Source: a virus. Taken from it: a stretch of 64,000 bases of DNA. The stretch spans positions 1-64,000 of IMG/VR virus record IMGVR_UViG_3300020463_000016; one strand, given 5' to 3'. Position 1 is the first letter of the stretch, and the number at the start of each line of letters is the position of its first letter. The position numbers and the translations under genes were made by a program. The notes below the pieces were generated by a model. The model ran no database searches. It was not told the origin of the DNA and saw nothing but the letters and a program-made list of their open reading frames with translations. This document shows positions 1 through 7,623 of this stretch, piece by piece.

Positions 1-425
1 TCGCTTGTCCATGTACCTATTATGCCAGCTGCAATATTCTCTGAGCTTGCGCCTACTTGTAACCCTCTACACACAGATACTGCATTCCTATAATCATCAG
101 TTCCTCCCCATAAAGAGTCTCTTGATGTCGTTACCTGTGTACCATCTATATGTATTGCTGTAAGCCATATTATATATCCGTTATAATAATCATAATTAAA
201 ATTAAACCGGTATAATAAATTTTTTGTGCCTTCGGGAGGAGTATAAGCTATACTGCTACCTCCCGAATTTGTCCAAGAAGCTGGGGGAACAAATCTAGCC
301 GTTACAGTTTCTGCTGTTTTATCTCCATTAACAGTCTTTATAGTTCTACCGTCTGGCTGCCAAATCAAATGTTCTAATACATTTGTGCTAGAAGCTGCCG
401 GAAAAAATGTTGATAGATTACTCAT
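1..425 (-). CDS. Virion protein, N-terminal part only (runs off left edge)
   Basis: An ATG at 423-425 opens a frame of 141 codons that is still open at the window edge, so the C-terminus is not seen. It starts one base after the stop of the long fibre gene and continues the same transcription unit. I see no catalytic motif. Residues around 57-73 read like 'YTPPEGTKNLLYRF', which matches 'YTPPAGTTKVYYEA' in the 192-residue protein at 14731..15309. The two are probably paralogous beta-rich virion proteins of a type common in marine phages. Function is inferred from context only. Confidence 0.8.
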   Translation of the reverse strand, partial: MSNLSTFFPAASSTNVLEHLIWQPDGRTIKTVNGDKTAETVTARFVPPASWTNSGGSSIAYTPPEGTKNLLYRFNFNYDYYNGYIIWLTAIHIDGTQVTTSRDSLWGGTDDYRNAVSVCRGLQVGASSENIAAGIIGTWTS

Positions 426-426
426 A

Positions 427-3400
427 TTATTGTCCTATTATTACCCAGCCTTGATCAGTGCCAGAGTATATTAATTCAAAACTAGCAGATGCTGTGTCTA
501 ATGTTAGGTTAGCTGCAGCACCCATAATTTTTTTATTGTTTGCTCCCAGCACACAAGTTGCAACACCAGACCTATTGGATACTTTTACACTGTCGCCAAC
601 CTGAGGATTAGCAGGTAATGTCAAAGTTAAATTAGCTGTTAATACATATACGCTGTTTGCAACAGCAGTCGTGTTACTAGATATAACACCTACAGTCGGT
701 TTATGAGATGGGACAGTTAATAGGCCGCCACTGTTAACAGACATTATTTCAATAGTATAGTTATTGTCCGGTGCAGTAGTAAATGTTATAACCCTATTCG
801 ATAAAGAATAAGTTGACTTCTCTTGGTATACTCCTTGAAGGAATACCATTGTAAACTTTTCATCTGTAGGATTACCATTCACAAGTGTAAATGCGGTTTG
901 ACTACCTGTACCTGTAAAAGCATCATATTCCATATATGATGACTGCTGTACATTAACGGCACCCATGTGCATTACCTCTATAGTATAACCATTTTGAGGC
1001 GCTGTACTAAAAGTAATTATATTATTAGCAACTACATATGTTGATTTTTCTTGGTATACACCTTGAATAAAAACAAATGTAAAATCTTCGCTTGTAGGGT
1101 TTGACCCTAGTGTAAAGCTAGTAGCTGAACCATTACCTGTAAAGGTGTTCTTGTTCATTGCAGAAGCACCTGATACAGTTACAGCTTTAACATTTATTAT
1201 TTCTATATTGTCAGTACCAGCATGTGGTGCTGAAGAAAAAGTAATAACGTTACCAGCACTGCTATAGTTAAGCTTAGATTGATATACACCGTCTACATAA
1301 ACTTGCGTATTAACTTCGTCTGTTATAGGCGAAGTTAAAGTAAACTGAGTTGTTGACCCGTTGCCAGAAAATGTATTTCTTTCAATAGCAGATGTATCTC
1401 CACCACCTCCAGCAATAGCGCCCCATGCACCATTTGCATAACCTTCAAACTGATTATCAGTAGTGCTGTATCTTAGCATACCATTTGCAGCAGTAGGCCT
1501 TTGAGCTGTAGTTCCTACTGGAACTTTTATTGCGTCTGTGCTATTTATATCAAGCTTAACAGAAGGGCTGATAGTCCCTATTCCCACTTTCCCTGCGGAG
1601 TCTATGCGCATTGCTTCTGAAGTAGAACTACCTCCCGAACCATTATTAGATGGAACAGAAAAAAGCATAGAACCACCAAAACTATTGGTTGATTCTTCTA
1701 CTAATTTAACACTTCCAATTGAATCCGGCGTTCCTGAATGCCCATAGCCAAATTGTAATATTGCTTCATTAGCTACAGAAGAGCTATGAGTTGAGCTATT
1801 AATATATAATGTTGTTGAGGTTCCACCGTCAATTTCTAAATTAGAGCTAGGACTATTAGTCCCTATACCAACATTGCCTGAAAAAGAAGAAACACCCCCG
1901 CCAGATTGTGTAAAAGTATCATCAACAGTTACAGCACCATTAAAGTAAGCATCATTTTGATTGTAGAATGCAATTGAAGGGTGAACAGCACTCGAACCCA
2001 CTGCAAATTTTCCAGTTACATTTGAATCTCCAGACACAGTTAATTTTTCAGCAGGACTAGTAGTCCCTATACCTACGTTGCCTGTTGGACTTAAAATTAT
2101 ATCTGTACTTGCCGTTAAGGTTTCTAAGTTTAGTCCTTCTCTGCCTATAATTGTATATCCAGCAGCGGCATATGCGTTTATTTTATCTTCTTCGTAAAAA
2201 GTTACGTCTGACCCATTTTGTACACGTATAATACCATTACTTACAGATAATTTAGAAGCGGGGCTGTTAGTTCCTATTCCTATTTTCCCCGAAGACTCTG
2301 TTATTATAGAATCTGCTACAGCTGAGGTTGCTGAAAATTTAGCTATCTTATTAGCTGTTCCAGCGCCAGTTATTCCACCCGATGGTAAAGCTTGGTTTTC
2401 CCATCTGCCGTTTGAACTGTTGTAGCGTATGACTTGGTCATTGCTAACACTGCTTATATTTACGTCTTGTAAATCACCCAGTGATGCTGAAGCTGATACG
2501 CCACCTAAATCAACAGAAGCTAAACCTCTAAATGCACCAGCTGTTAATATTTTTGCTTGAGCAGTATCATTTATAGCAGTAGCATTGCCTTTTAGTACAA
2601 TAGCGCCAAGATATATGGCTTGGTCAGAAGTATTTTCTGCTTCTAAAAAGTCTTCAAGTATATATTCTTTTTCAGCATCAATTATGCTGGCATAAGTATC
2701 ATGCCCGTAGTAAGAAACTACTATATTTGGTGTTCCTGGAAAATAAAATAATCTCTGTACGGCAAAATTATTGCCAGAGACCGTTTGTAAGGTTCCAGAA
2801 CCATTGTCGTATTTTGTTGGGTCTAATACAGTATAACCATTACCACTAGAGCCATCATCTAAAACAAATCCTCCTGAATTATTCCTGTAATACCTATGTA
2901 TAACACATTGGGTTTTAGCAGAGTCTGAAACAGTAGATGGGTTTTCTGGATCAGCAGTATAGTTTCTGCCTAAAGCAAAAGCAACACCTGCTGCTCTATT
3001 TATAGATAGATTAGCCCCATTTGCAGATACCTTATGACCTGATTTTTTAAGAGGGCCAAATATATTAGCAAACTCATTTATTTGAGCTGTATTATCGTAT
3101 GCTGTAATTGGAAATGTTTTTACAAACTTAAGTACACCTTCGCTGTGTATAGCACTTCCTATTGTTATGTTGTTTCTCTTTTGGGCATCTGTAAACGCGG
3201 TAGCTTGCTGTTGAACAGCTCCGTTAACATCTACATATATCCAGGAGTTAAGTTGTTCTGTATTACCAGAATCTAAGTTAGATACTGTTATAGTTTGCTG
3301 AGCCCAAGAAATCTTTTTAATTTCAGGGTGTGGATCAGACCCGCTTGCTTTGTTTATATCATTTATTATACCATCGCCCGCGGCAATAGTAAATTGTGTA

Positions 3401-4809
3401 CCATTAGCAACAGATAGTTCACCACCGTTTAATATACCGGTTGATAATACTTCTGTTAAGTAATCAATGCTTAAATCTTTATCATCATATCTAAAATGCA
3501 AAACATCATTACCACTTTCGGTACTAAAATATATACCGTTGTCAAAAGTTGGAGTTGATGATTGTGCATTAGATAATTGAATAGAATCACCTACTGTTAG
3601 ATCACTTGCAATTGTTACATCATCAGGGAGACCAACCGTAAACGATGTTGGTAAGTTTTGGGCACCCGTTGGACTTACTTCAACTTCATTAGAAGTACCT
3701 GCAACTGTAATGGTGGGCTTATTTTGTATAAATGTGTCAGAAGTGTTGTCTGTCTCGTTGTAATTAGCCTGCACATTAACCTCTGCTCCTGCAGAAATAC
3801 TGGTTAATTTCGTTCTTTCGCTTGAAGTTATTATTTCACCAGAACCCGCATTTGTAACGTCGTTTAACTCTGTAACACTGTGAGTGCTAAGATCAGTTAA
3901 ATCAGTAGGTTTATTTTGTATAAATGCATCATTTGCACTATCGGATTGGCCCCAATTTGATTGCACATTAACTTCAGCATTAGTTGCAATACTATTGAGT
4001 TTTGCTAATAAATTAGAAGTAAAATCTTCAGTTGATAAGCCTTTACCGGCAACTTTATCTTCTTTAGTAGCCATAGTAGTGTTCAGACTAGCTATAGAAG
4101 CATTGTTAGCTTTTATATAATCTACAACTTCTTGCAGTGTATCTAAAGACGGATCATTACTTGCAATTGCAGCGTTTATTAGATCTACTAAATCTTTTAA
4201 TACTTTACCTTGAGCTGCAGATAATACTTTTGTGTTGTCTGTTGATATTAAGTTGTTTACAATATCATCAGGTGTTAAAGCGTTTAAATCAGCTGCTGAA
4301 GCAAACCCAAATGGTGCTAAAACAATATTTGGGGCTGTAGGGTTGCCGCTGCTAGCCTTCATTGTAATACTTAGTAGTTTGCCACCTTGTATATCTGTAA
4401 TATTAGTTACATTAAAAACAGCAAAATTATCTACAGTATCATTTAATATATCAGTAACTTTAATGTTTTGATTTACCATAAAAGGTAAAACGTTTGATAT
4501 ATCTGCTGAGTTAGCACTTTCTGTTGAAACTGCTATTTTATCAATATTCGCCCAACTAAATTGCGAAGGTGCCGTAGGATTTACATCATATTCAATATTA
4601 CCAGGGTCAATTGCGCCATTAGCATATTTTCCTCCGTAGTTAAATTGATAGCCTATCTTAGCCCCGTCTGCAATACCTTCTTTAGCAAAAAATGCAGCAA
4701 TATCACTTATTTGAAATAACTTAGTAGAATTATCCGCTACATCGTTCCCTACTAGTTTATCGCCACCAGTGATAGTGGTATCTGTTTTATATTGTTGTAT
4801 TCTTGCCAT
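427..4809 (-). CDS. Long tail fibre / adhesin protein (1460 aa)
   Basis: Probably a trimeric fibre that contacts the host surface. The N-terminus (MARIQQYKTD, then GGDKLVGND) matches the start of the 707-residue protein at 7623..9746, suggesting a shared virion-attachment segment. Residues 185-240 hold the fibre motif 'TKVLSAAQGKVLKDL' and later 'GKGLSTEDFTSNLLAKL', both frequent in phage fibres. Four 'GIGT-SP' segments lie near residues 845, 914, 981 and 1076; these are typical of Bacteroidota surface proteins and fibres. Three tandem repeats of about 75 residues start near 1145, 1221 and 1297 (TFSGNGSTTQF, TFTGNGSATSF, AFTGTGSQTAF, each followed by GVYQ). The last 90 residues form a beta cap domain shared with the proteins at 7312..7623 and 7623..9746. 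Receptor unknown. Confidence 0.85.
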   Translation of the reverse strand: MARIQQYKTDTTITGGDKLVGNDVADNSTKLFQISDIAAFFAKEGIADGAKIGYQFNYGGKYANGAIDPGNIEYDVNPTAPSQFSWANIDKIAVSTESANSADISNVLPFMVNQNIKVTDILNDTVDNFAVFNVTNITDIQGGKLLSITMKASSGNPTAPNIVLAPFGFASAADLNALTPDDIVNNLISTDNTKVLSAAQGKVLKDLVDLINAAIASNDPSLDTLQEVVDYIKANNASIASLNTTMATKEDKVAGKGLSTEDFTSNLLAKLNSIATNAEVNVQSNWGQSDSANDAFIQNKPTDLTDLSTHSVTELNDVTNAGSGEIITSSERTKLTSISAGAEVNVQANYNETDNTSDTFIQNKPTITVAGTSNEVEVSPTGAQNLPTSFTVGLPDDVTIASDLTVGDSIQLSNAQSSTPTFDNGIYFSTESGNDVLHFRYDDKDLSIDYLTEVLSTGILNGGELSVANGTQFTIAAGDGIINDINKASGSDPHPEIKKISWAQQTITVSNLDSGNTEQLNSWIYVDVNGAVQQQATAFTDAQKRNNITIGSAIHSEGVLKFVKTFPITAYDNTAQINEFANIFGPLKKSGHKVSANGANLSINRAAGVAFALGRNYTADPENPSTVSDSAKTQCVIHRYYRNNSGGFVLDDGSSGNGYTVLDPTKYDNGSGTLQTVSGNNFAVQRLFYFPGTPNIVVSYYGHDTYASIIDAEKEYILEDFLEAENTSDQAIYLGAIVLKGNATAINDTAQAKILTAGAFRGLASVDLGGVSASASLGDLQDVNISSVSNDQVIRYNSSNGRWENQALPSGGITGAGTANKIAKFSATSAVADSIITESSGKIGIGTNSPASKLSVSNGIIRVQNGSDVTFYEEDKINAYAAAGYTIIGREGLNLETLTASTDIILSPTGNVGIGTTSPAEKLTVSGDSNVTGKFAVGSSAVHPSIAFYNQNDAYFNGAVTVDDTFTQSGGGVSSFSGNVGIGTNSPSSNLEIDGGTSTTLYINSSTHSSSVANEAILQFGYGHSGTPDSIGSVKLVEESTNSFGGSMLFSVPSNNGSGGSSTSEAMRIDSAGKVGIGTISPSVKLDINSTDAIKVPVGTTAQRPTAANGMLRYSTTDNQFEGYANGAWGAIAGGGGDTSAIERNTFSGNGSTTQFTLTSPITDEVNTQVYVDGVYQSKLNYSSAGNVITFSSAPHAGTDNIEIINVKAVTVSGASAMNKNTFTGNGSATSFTLGSNPTSEDFTFVFIQGVYQEKSTYVVANNIITFSTAPQNGYTIEVMHMGAVNVQQSSYMEYDAFTGTGSQTAFTLVNGNPTDEKFTMVFLQGVYQEKSTYSLSNRVITFTTAPDNNYTIEIMSVNSGGLLTVPSHKPTVGVISSNTTAVANSVYVLTANLTLTLPANPQVGDSVKVSNRSGVATCVLGANNKKIMGAAANLTLDTASASFELIYSGTDQGWVIIGQ

Positions 4810-4812
4810 TTA

Positions 4813-5718
4813 CTATGGGTAACGAGTTATGGTAGGAAAGTAAGCGCTATAAGGGTATGCTTCATAGGCGCCAGTACTTGGATTATAATGTCTTTGACAG
4901 GGGTTTCCGCCCTCAAACTGTGTGCCAGCTGAGCGTGCTTGGGGTCTAAAAGTGAAATTTGCCATAGACCCTGTAACGAGCGTTACTGTTTGAGTCCACG
5001 TGCCAGAACCCGTAAAGTATGGGTAATTTGCCCAAGAATTAGGTGCCCCTACTATATAAAGACCACCGGTGGTTGAAAAACTTTGAGCTCCGTTTCCATC
5101 TTGAAAAACTCTACTTACGTTCCCATTAGAGCTCCCATAAGCTCCATTAGCATATCCGTAAAATGATGTTTTATAACCAGCCCCATTGCATGTTCCTGTC
5201 AAAGTCCAAATAGTACCAACCGCAAAATGTAAAACGCCATTTACCGTTGTGGTAGGGTAATTTGCATTTTCGGAAATTACTACTGTATGAGTAGGGGTAT
5301 AATTAATTAATGAAGGTCCGGCACTTTGTGTAAAAGAAGAGGTATTTGAAACACCACTTGCTAATACTGTAGAACCTTGGGTTGCAATAGTTATAGTTGG
5401 CGTTCTAGAAGAAGCCCCACAACCAGTATTACCAGCTATGGTTACAGAATAATCGGTTGGAGAAGTGGATAGAGTTTGAGTCCCCGGAGAAGATGCTCCG
5501 TTACTGCCAGCTAATGTATATTGCGATCCTATATCTCCTGTTACTCTATAAGTTCTAGTGCCCCCTGAATTAGCTAAAGTAGAAGTATCAGTAAAAACCG
5601 CACCTGTTATTTCCTTAGTATTAGGATATACTTCTTCGTGCCCTATATAACCTTTTGTAACAGTGGCAGTACCTAGCTTTATAGCTGCTATGTTTGCGTG
5701 TTCAATATTAGAGGGCAT
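4813..5718 (-). CDS. Putative tail/adhesin protein (301 aa)
   Basis: Low-complexity Ser/Thr/Gly-rich beta protein in the fibre gene cluster. The N-terminus has 'LGTATVTKGYIGHEEVY', a short 'name-tag' segment like those that precede adhesin domains in other marine phage fibres and comparable to the LYKGTTEI repeats of the 344-residue neighbour. Residues 40-135 look like one or two Ig-like beta domains and the rest is Tyr/Gly/Asn-rich. A few Cys residues (near 100, 177 and 280) are spread out and do not form a known motif. No enzyme signature. Virion role inferred from position between the long fibre and small fibre-associated genes. Confidence 0.75.
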   Translation of the reverse strand: MPSNIEHANIAAIKLGTATVTKGYIGHEEVYPNTKEITGAVFTDTSTLANSGGTRTYRVTGDIGSQYTLAGSNGASSPGTQTLSTSPTDYSVTIAGNTGCGASSRTPTITIATQGSTVLASGVSNTSSFTQSAGPSLINYTPTHTVVISENANYPTTTVNGVLHFAVGTIWTLTGTCNGAGYKTSFYGYANGAYGSSNGNVSRVFQDGNGAQSFSTTGGLYIVGAPNSWANYPYFTGSGTWTQTVTLVTGSMANFTFRPQARSAGTQFEGGNPCQRHYNPSTGAYEAYPYSAYFPTITRYP

Positions 5719-5719
5719 A

Positions 5720-6103
5720 TTAAGCTGTTATAATATAAAATGTGTTTGGGTCATAAATATCTACTTGATACCCGGAGGCTGCCGCAGATGTGTATGCAGG
5801 TGTAAAAGCTACAGTTACAGATGTAGCGTTTGGTACGGCTGAAACAGTACCTTCTGTTCTTGTAGTATTACCACTAGTCCCAGTTACAAATACAGTTGCA
5901 TTTACCGAAAATATACTTGATGATGTTACAGTAAAAGTAACTGATGATGCTCCTGATGGATTACCACTTGTTGTAGCGCCGGTTTGTTTTTCAGCATCAT
6001 ACTGCGCTTGAGTACCTTTCCAAAAGTTGAGTAGGCTTTCATTGTTTCCAGTGGCAGCTTTATAATAATGCTGACCACCTATTTTTGTTGTTAAATTTGC
6101 CAT
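5720..6103 (-). CDS. Small fibre-associated protein with W-GTQAQYDA motif (127 aa)
   Basis: The protein carries 'FWKGTQAQYDAEK' near residue 30 and ends 'DPNTFYIITA'. These two segments are also present, closer together, in the 52-residue protein at 7150..7308 ('WTGTAAQYAA' and 'DANTLYFVTA'). Between them this copy has an inserted Val/Thr/Ser-rich beta segment of about 60 residues. The motif pair is frequent in tail-fibre proteins of marine phages. The stop is separated by one base from the start of the 301-residue gene. Exact role unknown. Confidence 0.75.
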   Translation of the reverse strand: MANLTTKIGGQHYYKAATGNNESLLNFWKGTQAQYDAEKQTGATTSGNPSGASSVTFTVTSSSIFSVNATVFVTGTSGNTTRTEGTVSAVPNATSVTVAFTPAYTSAAASGYQVDIYDPNTFYIITA

Positions 6104-6113
6104 TTTTTATTTT

Positions 6114-7148
6114 TTATGTAAACGTTATTGTGTACGTTCCGGCTGTTGTCCATTGTAGTATTTTGTCTGACCCGTCTGTTGTTAATGTTGGGCTTCCTGT
6201 AGCTGTATAGCTTCTAGCATTTGGAAATCTTAATATAACGCAACCATCAGTACCAGCTGTATTACTTCTAGAAAATCCATAACTCGATTGGTTTTTATAT
6301 GCATTTTCTGTACCTCCTCCGTGACCCCCACTTCCTGAAGTTGTAACAGCAGGTCGGGCTAAATATAAATTAGCGTAAACTCCATTACCGCCTACACCAT
6401 ACGCGACTGAAGAACCAGTTATTGAAGATGTTATACCAGAGCCTCCCGCAGTCATTGCTTGAGAACCCCCAATGCTTAGAATGGTATTTGTTGCTGCGCT
6501 TCCAGCTCCGCCGCCACCGCCAGATCTTTTGTAGTATGAATTTTGAACGTTACCGTTAAAGCCATAAGTGCCTGAAACAAAAGCTGGGGCTATATAACCT
6601 TGGTAATTCCCCGGGTAATACGGTTGATTAACATTGCCTGCGTTCCCAGTATGACCTATTGAATATCCACCACCGCCGCCGCCGTTAGATGGAACAGAAG
6701 CCATAGTTTGCGATCCGTAATATGCAGTAGAATTACCGCCACCGCCTACAGCTACTAGACTGCCAACACTACTTTCGCCGCCTACACTAGTTCCATTATC
6801 ACCAACAACTATAGCATAAGCTGTATTGGTTAGCATGGCAAGCTGAGTATCTAAAGATTGGCCTCCCCCATTAGCAACAGGAGATCCACCGGCAAATGAA
6901 GTTCTTACACCTCCGGCACCGCCGCCTGCCCAATTCCAGCTCTCATCGTATTGCTCACTAGTGTTATTATAATAATTGTAAGTGTTAGGGCTACCATCAG
7001 CACCACCTCCAGCTATAAGAAAATGTGAGTTAAAAGATATATTATTTTGATATACCATTGAACTTCCTTTATAAACATTTTCAATCTCAGTTGTACCTTT
7101 GTAAAGTTTACTTCCGGCTATTTCCGTTGTTCCTTTGTATAATGGCAT
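6114..7148 (-). CDS. Glycine-rich tail adhesin (344 aa)
   Basis: Starts with three short repeats (LYKGTTEI, LYKGTTEI, VYKGSS), then a long glycine-rich region from residue 45 onward with runs such as GGGAGG, GGGGGG and GGHGGG separated by Tyr/Asn/Ser-rich stretches. It ends with the beta strands 'GCVILRFPNARSY' and 'TAGTYTITFT'. This order (FLIAGGG, polyglycine blocks, I-LRF, GTYT-TF) is that of the glycine-rich tail-tip or adhesin family found in many marine phages; polyglycine sandwiches in such proteins present variable receptor-binding loops. Receptor binding is inference from family and position. Confidence 0.85.
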   Translation of the reverse strand: MPLYKGTTEIAGSKLYKGTTEIENVYKGSSMVYQNNISFNSHFLIAGGGADGSPNTYNYYNNTSEQYDESWNWAGGGAGGVRTSFAGGSPVANGGGQSLDTQLAMLTNTAYAIVVGDNGTSVGGESSVGSLVAVGGGGNSTAYYGSQTMASVPSNGGGGGGYSIGHTGNAGNVNQPYYPGNYQGYIAPAFVSGTYGFNGNVQNSYYKRSGGGGGAGSAATNTILSIGGSQAMTAGGSGITSSITGSSVAYGVGGNGVYANLYLARPAVTTSGSGGHGGGTENAYKNQSSYGFSRSNTAGTDGCVILRFPNARSYTATGSPTLTTDGSDKILQWTTAGTYTITFT

Positions 7149-7149
7149 C

Positions 7150-7308
7150 TTAAGCTGTTACAAAATAAAGTGTGTTAGCATCTTTAGAACCTATTGCTGC
7201 ATATTGTGCTGCAGTACCGGTCCATATCAAAGAATCACTAGTAGAGTTTTGATCGTCTACAGCATTAGCTAATCTAGCTGGTGCATAAAAAGTATTTATA
7301 TCTGCCAT
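7150..7308 (-). CDS. Small fibre-associated protein (52 aa)
   Basis: ATG at 7306-7308, TAA at 7150-7152. The protein contains 'WTGTAAQYAA' followed by 'DANTLYFVTA', the compact form of the motif pair seen in the 127-residue protein at 5720..6103. It lies between fibre genes with spacings of 1 and 3 bases, so it is clearly part of the operon despite its size. Probably a minor fibre or chaperone-like segment; no direct functional evidence. Confidence 0.7.
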   Translation of the reverse strand: MADINTFYAPARLANAVDDQNSTSDSLIWTGTAAQYAAIGSKDANTLYFVTA

Positions 7309-7311
7309 AGC

Positions 7312-7623
7312 TTATGTTATTAAATAACCAATAGTACTGTTTAAATATACTAAACGTACTGCTTGGTTGTTGTTTACTGTTATTGATTGATTTGATGCTT
7401 CAATTAAAGCTGAAGCAATTGTTACTGTTCCTGTACCTAAATTTTTAAGTAGTACAGTACCACCTTGTTCCATAGTAGCTGGAAGCGTTAGTGTTAAACT
7501 ATTAGAGCCTTGAACTACATATATACCATTTTGTACTGCAGTTGTATTGCTTGTTATAACACCGCCCGATGCACTGGATATTCCTAGAAGACCAGCGCTT
7601 GGTAAATCTATTTGTAGTCCCAT
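7312..7623 (-). CDS. Free-standing fibre cap-domain protein (103 aa)
   Basis: The whole protein corresponds to the C-terminal domain of the two big fibre proteins: 'GVITSNTTAVQNGIYVV', 'LTLTLPA', then 'VLLKN', 'QAVRLVYLNS' and 'GYLIT'. The equivalent in the 1460-residue protein is 'GVISSNTTAVANSVYVL', 'LTLTLPAN', 'VKVSN', 'FELIYS', 'WVIIGQ'. Its ATG overlaps the stop region of the 707-residue gene by one base. A single-domain copy suggests it caps or joins a fibre. Function inferred. Confidence 0.8.
   Translation of the reverse strand: MGLQIDLPSAGLLGISSASGGVITSNTTAVQNGIYVVQGSNSLTLTLPATMEQGGTVLLKNLGTGTVTIASALIEASNQSITVNNNQAVRLVYLNSTIGYLIT

Noticed and set aside
1538-1747. Open frames on the plus strand inside fibre genes (also 3884..4120, 4232..4471, 5790..6011, 8857..9105)
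   Set aside because: Antisense to long, well-supported fibre genes, with repetitive composition that mirrors the sense repeats. No start signal or family match.
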